NCBI GenBank assembly: GCA_050289625.1
Contig: JBNKGC010000006.1
Span: 1-64,000 of the forward strand
Source of the DNA: NIC37A-2 sp050289625
Lineage (GTDB): Bacteria > Myxococcota_A > Polyangia > Polyangiales > Polyangiaceae
Reading direction: 5' to 3'
DNA: 64,000 nucleotides
Part shown: piece after piece, positions 56,989 through 64,000 of the stretch
How positions within the stretch are numbered: the first letter of the stretch is position 1
Layout: each line of letters opens with the position of its first letter
Position numbers and translations under genes: made by a program
The notes under the pieces: model-generated
Seen by the model: the letters and a program-made list of their open reading frames with translations, nothing else
Databases searched by the model: none
Told to the model about the DNA's origin: nothing

Positions 56989-57738
56989 TCAAAAAAAACT
57001 CACGTCATCGATCCAGAAGTCGAAGGCACCTTCGCGAGGGAGCACCTGCACGTTGATCAGCGCTTCGGGCGAAAATGGCGCGTTTCCATCACGAAGAGCG
57101 TTCCAGGGAATCGTGATGGGGACCCAACCCGACGTGCCGAGGACGATGTTGATCGCAGCTGGGTCGCAGCTTGCGGAACAAGTACCAGCGAAGTTGGGAT
57201 TGACCGTTTCCCGCTGGCTGACTCGGATCTCGAGCGGTTGTGCGTCAGCCAGGTCGTTCTTGGCCCAAAAGCTGATGCCCTGGTAGGCGCTCGCGTCGTA
57301 CGTTCCGTAACTGTCGCCGTCGCGTTCCAGGTCGATGCCGAGTAGGGCGACCCCTTCCACGACGCCGGAGACATGCATCGCCCACTGGCTGCCCTCCCGG
57401 GGCTCGGTGAGTTCCTCGGGCAAAACTGGGGCTCCCACGGGTTCGATGGTTCCCCCGTTGACGTAGCCGTACCACTGGCCCACGCGGCCGGCAGTCTCGG
57501 GAAGGAGGCCGTCGCCGTCTTCCAAGTCGTCGACGAGGCAGTCCGCGCACGGGTCCCCGGCGGGCACGCAGACGTCCTCCGGCGCGCAGACGGCCACCTC
57601 AGTACCGGCGGTTCCGCCGCTCGACGTGGTGACGGATCCTCCCGAGCCGCCCTCCTGCCCGGAATCCGTGCTGCTGCACGCGACGCAAGTCGTACCCAGA
57701 AGTAGTCCCAGGACTGAGAGTCGTCCGATCGCAGTCAC
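56989..57738 (-). CDS. Lipoprotein with carbohydrate-binding-like domain
   Basis: 249 residues. The signal peptide ends in GTTCVACSS, with Cys21. A serine-glycine spacer leads to a cysteine pair motif CAPEDVCVPAGDPCADCLVDD. The folded part (about residues 70-249) has the style of a carbohydrate-binding jelly roll: YDASAYQGISFWAKNDL, SGWVPITIPWNALRD and a last strand FDFWIDDVSFF. These match the pattern of CBM11-like and related domains, where the run of aromatic residues forms the sugar face. Ligand unknown. It is the next minus-strand gene downstream of the oxidoreductase, 121 bases from its stop. Confidence 0.75.
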   Translation of the reverse strand: MTAIGRLSVLGLLLGTTCVACSSTDSGQEGGSGGSVTTSSGGTAGTEVAVCAPEDVCVPAGDPCADCLVDDLEDGDGLLPETAGRVGQWYGYVNGGTIEPVGAPVLPEELTEPREGSQWAMHVSGVVEGVALLGIDLERDGDSYGTYDASAYQGISFWAKNDLADAQPLEIRVSQRETVNPNFAGTCSASCDPAAINIVLGTSGWVPITIPWNALRDGNAPFSPEALINVQVLPREGAFDFWIDDVSFF

Positions 57739-57859
57739 ACCTCGCGCGAACGACGGCTCCGCAGACGGATCGGCGGAGCCGTCCCAGCGCGAGACGAACG
57801 TCAGCGAAGGTCTGACCGCGATCGGGTGCTCTCACGCCCCCCGGCCCTACGGACGCAGG

Positions 57860-59239
57860 TCACGACGCCGGCAAGATGTTCTGGTTCACCCGGAACAGGT
57901 TGCCGGGGTCGTAGTTGGCTTTCACGCGAGTGAGACGCGAGTAGTTGTCTTGGTAGGTGGCTTGGACCCGCGCTTGCCCCTCATTCATCATGAAGTTCAC
58001 GTAGGCGCCCCCCGCCGAGTAGGGATGCACTGCCTCCCAGTACTCGACGGTCCAGTCGCGAATCAGGCCGGCGTTCGCTGGATCCGGGTCGACACCGACG
58101 ATGACCTCGGCGTACGTGGCGTCACGGAAGCTGAACGCCGTGGCCGACTTCGGGACGCGATGCACCTGCCCGTTGATTGGGTAGAGGTGCATCGTCGAAA
58201 GCGGAGTGGGCGGCTTCGATCCGTATTCGACGTAGCGCTCGATGGCCTCTTCGTGCAGATTCCGGACGAAATCGGCGCGCCAATACCACTGCTGACCAGG
58301 CGGGTAGAACGCGTCGAACGCCGAGTTGAGCATCGGAAACGGCATTTCCTGCGTGCCGTCCATCAAGACCTTTCCGAACTCATGCCCTCGCGCGACTGCC
58401 CTTTTTGCATCCTCGATGGAGCCAGTGCAGCACCACACGGCCGCAGCCACCTGCTTGCCTTGGAGCTCTTCAGGGAACGGAGCGACAGGTGGAACCGTCA
58501 TGAAGGCGAAGAACGCCGTCACGTCGAGAGGTGCGCTCAAGATGAACTCGTGATACTTCCGCATCACGTCGGCGGCTTCGTCGAGGGACCAGAACATCGG
58601 TCCACCGAAGACGTTCTTCACGGGGTGGCCTCGGAACGTGAACGACGTCACCACCCCGAAATTGCCGCCACCACCGCGAATCGCCCAGAACAGGTCCGGG
58701 TGCTGGGATTCGTTGGCGCGGACGATCTGGCCGTCGGCCAAGACCATTTCTGCTTCGAGCAGGCTGTCGATCGTCAGTCCGTAGGCCCGCGAGAGGTGGC
58801 CGAGTCCGCCACCCAGAGTCAATCCGCCCACCCCAGTGGTGGAGATGATTCCACACGGGACCGCGAGTCCATGCTCGTGCGTTTTTGCGTCGACTTGGCC
58901 CCAAGTGCATCCGCCGCCCACCCGCACGGTGCGCAGAAGCGGATCGACCTCGACGTGGTTCATGCTGGATAGGTCGAGGACCACTCCGTCATCGACGGTC
59001 CCGAGCCCCGCACCGTTGTGGCCTCCGCCGCGCATCGCCAGAGGAACACCTCGATCCCGGGCGAACCTCACCGCTTCGACGACGTCGTGGACGTCCGCGC
59101 ACTGCGTGATGAGTCCCGGGTGCTTGTCGATCATCCCATTGTAGACCTGCCGCGCACCTTCGTACTCGGGATCGTCCGGTCCGATCACCTTCCCGTGGAA
59201 GTCTCTCCAGACGGCCCTGTCCTCCGAGATCGAGTCCAT
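57860..59239 (-). CDS. FAD-linked oxidoreductase (BBE family)
   Basis: 459 residues from ATG 59239 after an ideal GGGAGGAG site. The FAD-binding PP-loop is MRGGGHNGAG, whose His may carry the flavin covalently. GVGGLTLGGGLGHLSRAYG is the second FAD motif; the Cys in VPCGIISTTG is four places before the site used in bicovalent enzymes, so I expect one covalent link only. The C-terminal BBE motif YVNFMMNEGQARVQATYQDN and YDPGNLFRVNQNI is complete. Such oxidases act on sugars, alcohols or alkaloids with oxygen. The neighbouring sugar-binding-type lipoprotein suggests a sugar, weakly. Confidence 0.9.
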   Translation of the reverse strand: MDSISEDRAVWRDFHGKVIGPDDPEYEGARQVYNGMIDKHPGLITQCADVHDVVEAVRFARDRGVPLAMRGGGHNGAGLGTVDDGVVLDLSSMNHVEVDPLLRTVRVGGGCTWGQVDAKTHEHGLAVPCGIISTTGVGGLTLGGGLGHLSRAYGLTIDSLLEAEMVLADGQIVRANESQHPDLFWAIRGGGGNFGVVTSFTFRGHPVKNVFGGPMFWSLDEAADVMRKYHEFILSAPLDVTAFFAFMTVPPVAPFPEELQGKQVAAAVWCCTGSIEDAKRAVARGHEFGKVLMDGTQEMPFPMLNSAFDAFYPPGQQWYWRADFVRNLHEEAIERYVEYGSKPPTPLSTMHLYPINGQVHRVPKSATAFSFRDATYAEVIVGVDPDPANAGLIRDWTVEYWEAVHPYSAGGAYVNFMMNEGQARVQATYQDNYSRLTRVKANYDPGNLFRVNQNILPAS

Positions 59240-59420
59240 CGTCTCCTCCCCTCTCGCCGGAAACGCGGAGCGCCCGTCCGCGTCCTCCCTCGGCGTCTTG
59301 GTTCGAGTATGGCGCGCGACGCCCGCGCAGCCAGCGGCAACCGCCCCCTGCCTCTCGTCCCTCGTCCCCAAGAGGCGATTCGACATGAGGCAATCGATCG
59401 AGCTGGCTCTCCGGATCGCC

Positions 59421-60077
59421 TCACCAGGCCACTATGGTCCAGCCTCGCCGCTTGGCGGTCAGGCGCAGCCGGGCGTCCGGATTGACGGCGATGGGGGTAC
59501 CCACTCGCTCGAGCAGCGGGAGGTCGGTGATGCTGTCGGAGTAGAAAGTGGCATCGGAGAGTGAAACTTCCTGGGCATTCATCCAGCGAAGGGCGCGCTC
59601 GAGCTTCCCTTCGGCGTAACATAGCGGGGGCTCGATCTGGCCCGTGAGGCGCCCGTCCGAGTCCACTTCGAGTTCACTGCAGACGACGTGCTCGATCCCC
59701 AGCTCGGCGGCGAGCGGCTCGGCGGCGTATCGCGTGGCGCCGGTCACGATGGCGATCTGCTCGCCGCGTTGCCCGTGGCATTGCACCGCCTCGCGTCCCT
59801 TCTCGCAGACGTGAGGTAGGACGTACTTCGGAAACCACACGCGGCAATCGTCGCGCATGGCGACTTCGAGCACCCCAGCGTGAGAAGAAAGTGCCTTGCG
59901 CGCCACGGCGTGTGCATCGACCACGCCCGCCGTGTACTGAAGCATCCACCAGGCCACGCGGAGCGTTTCACTGAGCTTCGCCGCGCCGATGTCCCGTCGG
60001 TAGCGGGTGTAGAGGGTCGCTGTGTCTTTGCGGATCAGCGTGCGATCCATGTCGAAAAGAGCGGCTCGTCGGGTCAT
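59421..60077 (-). CDS. HAD-superfamily phosphatase (SerB-like subgroup IB)
   Basis: 218 residues from ATG 60077. The catalytic motif I FDMDRTL has the nucleophile Asp9 and acid Asp11. Motif II is IAIVTGATRY, motif III Lys in AEGKLERAL and motif IV YSDSITDLPLLE. This arrangement is the HAD-IB phosphatase type, near phosphoserine phosphatase. The substrate is open; the family includes lipid and sugar phosphatases. The helical cap region (residues 15-90) is intact. Divergent from the next gene, 164 bases apart. Confidence 0.88.
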   Translation of the reverse strand: MTRRAALFDMDRTLIRKDTATLYTRYRRDIGAAKLSETLRVAWWMLQYTAGVVDAHAVARKALSSHAGVLEVAMRDDCRVWFPKYVLPHVCEKGREAVQCHGQRGEQIAIVTGATRYAAEPLAAELGIEHVVCSELEVDSDGRLTGQIEPPLCYAEGKLERALRWMNAQEVSLSDATFYSDSITDLPLLERVGTPIAVNPDARLRLTAKRRGWTIVAW

Positions 60078-60241
60078 CGTTTGGGGTCGGGCAGGAGTCA
60101 CGTATAGCCGCTTCGAGTGACCGTTGCCTGCAGGTGTTCGAAGAAAACGAGCACAACGTGGATGGGCCCGCCGACCCGAATCACTCGAGTGGTTGCGCGG
60201 GACCTCGTTCGGGGTCAAACGATGGATCCAGGGGATGGAGC

Positions 60242-61294
60242 ATGGCGAAGCAGCTCATGATCTACGGAGCGTATGGCTACACGGGCGAGCTGTGTGCGCG
60301 CTTCGCCCGAGACTACGACCTTTCGCCCCTCGTGGCGGGACGGAACGCCGAGAGAGTGGCACAGGTCGGGGACCACTACGGCTGGGAGCACCGGGTGCTG
60401 TCCCTCGACGACCCCGAGGCACTGAAACGGGGGCTGGACGGCGTCGACGTCGTGCTCAATTGCGCTGGCCCATTCTCCCGAACGGCTGATCCGATGGTGC
60501 GCGCGTGCATCGCGACCCGAACGCACTACCTCGATGTGACGGGTGAGATCGACGTCTTCGTGCAGAGCCACTCACGAAGTGGCGAGGCGCGTGAGGCGGG
60601 GGTGCTCCTGATGCCCGGAGTCGGCTTCGACGTGGTGCCCTCGGACTGCCTGGCGAAATATCTGTCCTTGGCCCTGCCCGATGCGGACCGCCTCACGCTC
60701 GCGTTCGACGCCCAAGGCGCCTACTCACACGGTACGGCGACGACCATGGTGGAGAACATGGGGCGCGGATCGAGTGTGCGGCGGCGCGGTGAGATCGTCC
60801 CGATTCGCTTGGGTTCGTTGACCAAGAAAATCGACTACGGCCAGGGTCCGAAGGCGTCGGTCGCGATCCCGTGGGGTGACGTGGCTACAGCCTATTACTC
60901 CACGGGGATCCCCAACGTGGAGGTTTACATTCGAGGCACGGCGGCCACCTCGGGCGCCGCCAAGGTAGTGGGCCTTCTGCCCGGTGTGTTCGGAAGCGAA
61001 CCGGTGCAGAAGTTTCTCAAGGCCCGCCTGGACGCCGGACTCACCGGGCCGACGGATGCGGAGCGCGCGGAAAACCAGATGCTCCTCTACGGGGAGGTTC
61101 AGAACCAGGCTGGTCGGCGCTTCGCGGCACGTTGCCGCACTCCGGATGGCTACTCGTTCACCGTCTGGTCCGCTTTGACCATCGCGCGTCGAGTCCTCTC
61201 GGGGACTGCGCCGGCGGGCTTCCATACTCCGTCGCAGGTCTTCGGATCCGACTTTCCGCTCGAGTGCGACGGAGTCAGCAGGCAAGATCTGTGA
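60242..61294 (+). CDS. Saccharopine dehydrogenase-like protein
   Basis: 350 residues from ATG 60242. The Rossmann start MIYGAYGYTGELCARFAR with the GxxGxxG pattern, and VVLNCAGPFSRTADPMVRACI, place it in the saccharopine dehydrogenase NAD-binding family, which also includes trans-acting enoyl reductases of lipid synthesis. The middle segment MPGVGFDVVPSDCLAKYL is typical of that lipid branch. It likely reduces or oxidises a lipid or amino-acid intermediate; no neighbour names it. It lies 19 bases upstream of the TatD gene on the same strand. Confidence 0.82.
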   Translation: MAKQLMIYGAYGYTGELCARFARDYDLSPLVAGRNAERVAQVGDHYGWEHRVLSLDDPEALKRGLDGVDVVLNCAGPFSRTADPMVRACIATRTHYLDVTGEIDVFVQSHSRSGEAREAGVLLMPGVGFDVVPSDCLAKYLSLALPDADRLTLAFDAQGAYSHGTATTMVENMGRGSSVRRRGEIVPIRLGSLTKKIDYGQGPKASVAIPWGDVATAYYSTGIPNVEVYIRGTAATSGAAKVVGLLPGVFGSEPVQKFLKARLDAGLTGPTDAERAENQMLLYGEVQNQAGRRFAARCRTPDGYSFTVWSALTIARRVLSGTAPAGFHTPSQVFGSDFPLECDGVSRQDL

Positions 61295-61313
61295 TGGATC
61301 GCACACCAGTGGT

Positions 61314-62132
61314 ATGCGCCCCACCATGGGCCTGTTCGACGTCCACGCACATCTGACGAACCCGCGCCTGTTCGGACGGGTCGACGAGATTCTCGACAGG
61401 GCTCGCTCGGTCGGGGTGACGACCATCGTGTCCAATGGCCTTCACCCGGTCGACAACCAGAAGGTTCTCGACCTGGCAGCGAAACACGACATCGTGAAAC
61501 CGGCGGTCGGCCTGTATCCGGTTGACGCGGTTCTGCCGGAGATGCTCGCGGCGGGGATCGACTACCCGCGCGACGACGTGGAGCCCCTCCCGGCGGAAGA
61601 AGCCATCGAGTGGGTGCGCGAGCACGCGGGCGAGGCGCTTGCCGTCGGAGAGATCGGGCTCGACCACCACTGGGTGCCCGAAGAGTTCTGGGCGCGCCAG
61701 GAGAAGGTGTTCCGCGCCCTGGTGAAGGTCGCGATGGATGCGGATAAACCAATCATCATCCACACCCGCCGTGCTGAGACGCGAGCCTTCGAAATCCTTC
61801 AGGAGATGGGGGCAGCGCGCGTCGACTGGCATTGCTTTGGAAGTCGAGTGAAGCTGGGGCGGCGCATCGCAGCGGCGGGGCACTACCTTTCGATCCCGGC
61901 GAATGCGCGCAAGAGTGAGAGCTTTTCGAAACTCCTCGAGACCTTGCCCCGCGATCGAGTCCTCCTGGAGACGGATTGCCCGTACCTCGGCCCCGTGCGC
62001 GGCGAGGACAACGAGCCGGCGAACGTCGCAGGGACGGTGCAGTACGCCGCGGAGCTCTGGAAGACCACGCCCGAGGCCGTGCAAGCAGAGCTCGAGGAGA
62101 ATTTCAAACGTCTGTTCGGCGTGGCTCCTTGA
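61314..62132 (+). CDS. TatD-family metal-dependent nuclease
   Basis: 272 residues. The first metal motif FDVHAHLTNP puts ligands at His11 and His13. The Glu in AVGEIGLDHHW, the His in IIIHTRRAE and WHCFG, and the Asp of LLETDCPYLGP complete the two-metal TatD site. TatD proteins are 3'-5' exonucleases or related deoxyribonucleases, so repair or turnover of DNA is likely. Slightly longer than E. coli TatD by an insertion near residues 70-85. It follows the saccharopine dehydrogenase-like gene by 19 bases, and the two may be one transcript. Confidence 0.92.
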   Translation: MRPTMGLFDVHAHLTNPRLFGRVDEILDRARSVGVTTIVSNGLHPVDNQKVLDLAAKHDIVKPAVGLYPVDAVLPEMLAAGIDYPRDDVEPLPAEEAIEWVREHAGEALAVGEIGLDHHWVPEEFWARQEKVFRALVKVAMDADKPIIIHTRRAETRAFEILQEMGAARVDWHCFGSRVKLGRRIAAAGHYLSIPANARKSESFSKLLETLPRDRVLLETDCPYLGPVRGEDNEPANVAGTVQYAAELWKTTPEAVQAELEENFKRLFGVAP

Positions 62133-62168
62133 CGCAGATTCATCAGCTGCATTTTTTTCGTGGTGCCT

Positions 62169-63533
62169 TCAGGCGCGACGGTGTCGGGTGAGGGCACCAT
62201 GGCCGACGAACGCGACCCAGGCGAGGACCACCGTTCCTAGGGCTGCCAACGAGGGGCCCGGGTTCTGGAGAGCCGCCCATCCCATCATCAAGACCGACAC
62301 CGCGCAGAAGACCGCGACCGGCAGTGGGTAGGCGGGCATGCAATAGGGCCGCGCCTGGTCGGGGCGTCTCACGCGCAGGACGCTGGCCGCGGCGACCGCC
62401 AGCGTCGCAAACAGTGAAAGCGTGAGGCCGGCGTATTGCTGGATTTCGTCGATTCGGCCAGCCGCGATGAAGGCCGTGCCGACGGCCCCTTGCACGATGA
62501 GCGCGGCTCGGGGTGTCGAGCGACTCGGGTCGGTTTTCGCCATGAAGGCGAGAGGGGTGAAGTCTTTGCCGAGCGCATAGTAAACGCGGGGTGCCACGGC
62601 GATCATCGCGACGGCACTCCCGGTCAGCGCGACTACCAGCACCCCGCTCACCAGGAGCGCGCCGGTGGGACCGAGCGCGTATTCCGCGACGACTTGAGCG
62701 ACGTTCGGTTTGCCCGCGATGGCCGAGCGCGGCGCGGCCGTGAGGTACACGGCATTCAGGGCCAGGTAGAGGACGGTGACCACGCCCGTCCCGAGCAGGA
62801 GGGCTCTCGGCAAGTTGCGCCGCGGTTCGCGGAGCTCGGCACCCAAGTAGGCCGCTGCGTTCCAACCCGAGTAGGCGAACATCACGAAGACCAGCGAGGT
62901 GGCCAATGCCGGGAGGCTGCGAGCGTCCGGGGCCTCGAGCTCGGGACGAATCGGGAAAGCCCAGGTGCTGCTAGCGATCACGGCGACGACCAGGGCGACG
63001 ATGCTCAGAACCTTGAGTCCAGCGAACAAACCCGTGACGCCCATCCCGATGTCCACCCGACGCGTGTGCACCCAAACGACGAGCCACAGGATCGCGACGG
63101 CGAACAGGTCGTTCGGAGACAGGGCCCCGACTACGGGGCTCTCGTCCGACAGGCGCGGAACAAATGCCGACGCGTAGTGCCCGACGCTCTTGAGCGAGGC
63201 TGCAATCGGTGCCGAGAAGCCCGCGGTGATCGACACGACGAAGCTCGTGAAAGCGACCGATCGTCCGTAGGCCTCGCGGAGGTAGACGTACTCGCCGCCA
63301 GCGCTCGGAAAGGCTGCTCCGAGCTCGGCGTACGCGAGCGCACCCGACAGGGCGAGCAGGCCTCCGAGCGCCCAAAGGGAGAGCACCCAGAAGCCGTTGG
63401 CAACGTCCACCACGATGAAGCCGGTGGTCGTGAAGATCCCCGAGCCCACCATGTTGGCAACGACGACACCCACGCCCGTTCCGAGGCCGAGCACGCGCGA
63501 GAGCCCGGTGCTCGGGGCCGAGGTCTCGCTCAT
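62169..63533 (-). CDS. APC-family amino acid permease
   Basis: 454 residues from ATG 63533. Twelve membrane helices are visible. Helix 1 has the APC motif VVVANMVGSGIFTTTGFIV. Helix 6 has FVMFAYSGWNAAAYLGAELREP, the substrate-site break of this family. It imports or exchanges amino acids or amines, with no narrower call possible. It is convergent with the TatD gene with 36 bases between. The short C-terminal tail is histidine- and arginine-rich (GALTRHRRA). Confidence 0.9.
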   Translation of the reverse strand: MSETSAPSTGLSRVLGLGTGVGVVVANMVGSGIFTTTGFIVVDVANGFWVLSLWALGGLLALSGALAYAELGAAFPSAGGEYVYLREAYGRSVAFTSFVVSITAGFSAPIAASLKSVGHYASAFVPRLSDESPVVGALSPNDLFAVAILWLVVWVHTRRVDIGMGVTGLFAGLKVLSIVALVVAVIASSTWAFPIRPELEAPDARSLPALATSLVFVMFAYSGWNAAAYLGAELREPRRNLPRALLLGTGVVTVLYLALNAVYLTAAPRSAIAGKPNVAQVVAEYALGPTGALLVSGVLVVALTGSAVAMIAVAPRVYYALGKDFTPLAFMAKTDPSRSTPRAALIVQGAVGTAFIAAGRIDEIQQYAGLTLSLFATLAVAAASVLRVRRPDQARPYCMPAYPLPVAVFCAVSVLMMGWAALQNPGPSLAALGTVVLAWVAFVGHGALTRHRRA

Positions 63534-63742
63534 GGGAGAAAGGACGACTCGAGCATCGCTCCGCTGAAGCTCCCGCCGGGACACGATTTTATTCGCCGCG
63601 GTGAGAGGGGCGGGGTCGCCCCCCTGCTAACCGAGTGAATTCGCGGCCCTGACGAGCGTCTGAACCCCTGGATACACGAGGGCAGGGTGGCGCCGGGAGG
63701 CGGACCATTGGGCCTTCGACGGAATGAAAGTAAGGTTTTGCC

Positions 63743-64000
63743 ATGCGCCGCGTACTTTTCCCCGTTCTGTTCGGCTCGTGCCTGCTCGCCGCCTGCGGCG
63801 GCGCCCAGACCACGCGCATCGTGGACACCCCGACCGGCACGGCGGTTGCTTACGGGGCGCCCCGGGACACCGTCTACGAGGTGGAGATCGAGCCGGCGAA
63901 GGACGTCATGCGAGTTCACGTCTACGAGTACTCGCGCTGCGACGTCATTCCGCTCCAGCTCGTGCACCGGGAGCGCGAGACACTGCAAGGTGACGAGGTC
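63743..64000 (+). CDS. Lipoprotein, truncated by the window end
   Basis: 86 codons to the window edge without a stop. The signal peptide ends in GSCLLAACGG, giving Cys18 as lipid anchor. TAAGG about 9 bases before ATG 63743 supports this frame. The mature part begins AQTTRIVDTPTGTAVAYG and continues with EVEIEPAKDVMRVHVYEY, a beta-rich pattern, and has one more Cys. The rest lies outside the window, so no function can be given. Confidence 0.75.
   Translation, partial: MRRVLFPVLFGSCLLAACGGAQTTRIVDTPTGTAVAYGAPRDTVYEVEIEPAKDVMRVHVYEYSRCDVIPLQLVHRERETLQGDEV

Noticed and set aside
1..64000. CRISPR array, prophage or insertion sequence
   Set aside because: No regularly spaced repeats, integrase, transposase or terminal inverted repeats are present. 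The four 30-bp motif copies are far apart and unevenly spaced, so they are not a CRISPR array.
1..64000. Biosynthetic gene cluster
   Set aside because: The SRPBCC, saccharopine dehydrogenase-like and FAD oxidase genes are scattered, and no polyketide or peptide synthase is present.

Overview
The window is about 64 kb of uniformly GC-rich DNA with tightly packed genes on both strands, many GTG starts and 4-base start/stop overlaps. The gene set points to a member of the Myxococcota, most like the Polyangia: an MglA-like small GTPase, a TIGR02147 regulator beside lipoproteins, a GTETGNP-type lipoprotein, AgmX/PglI-type repeats, proline-rich proteins ending in PEGA repeats, a cysteine-rich lipoprotein, and a prepilin cluster next to an NtrC-family regulator. 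This assignment rests on gene content only. No rRNA, phage, insertion sequence or CRISPR array is visible, and one tRNA (Leu, CAG anticodon) is present.

Layout. 0-4.3 kb: a RecA/DnaB-fold ATPase, tRNA-Leu with its terminator, a small lipoprotein, the two-gene arsenosugar set (peroxidase-like protein plus the radical-SAM enzyme ArsS) and an EamA transporter. 4.3-14.2 kb: a 1903-residue proline-rich TPR protein, divergent from pyrC-carA and followed by rimO. 14.2-19.9 kb: envelope proteins (a lipoprotein, an NAGPA-like protein, a PEGA membrane protein). 19.9-24.4 kb: a minus-strand block with a PilR-type regulator, three pilin-like genes and a TPR membrane protein. 24.5-36.3 kb: lipoproteins, an aldehyde dehydrogenase, an MglA-like GTPase with a C-terminal extension, a rhomboid protease, a gene-free stretch full of strong hairpins, a conserved hypothetical protein, an AgmX/PglI-repeat lipoprotein coupled to a glycine-rich membrane protein, and an SRPBCC protein. 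36.5-46.6 kb: a sigma factor with its transmembrane cysteine-rich partner, a CDF cation exporter, a CNNM/CorC-type protein, several envelope proteins and an adenine/adenosine deaminase. 46.6-64 kb: an FG-GAP lipoprotein, an epimerase-SRPBCC fusion, a photolyase, a TIGR02147/lipoprotein locus with a clear operator-like dyad, a WYL-like/YkgJ pair, an FAD oxidoreductase, a HAD phosphatase, a saccharopine-dehydrogenase-like enzyme, a TatD nuclease, an APC permease and a truncated lipoprotein gene.

The genes form small operons rather than one large cluster. The coupled sets are arsenosugar synthesis, pyrC-carA, the pilin block, sigma/anti-sigma, the TIGR02147 locus and WYL-YkgJ. The most unusual signals are not protein families: a 30-bp motif found four times across the window (one copy inside a coding sequence and one next to an intrinsic terminator), the hairpin cluster near 30.6 kb, a 26-bp near-palindrome near 33.2 kb, and a perfect 9-5-9 dyad between the TIGR02147 gene and a divergent lipoprotein gene.
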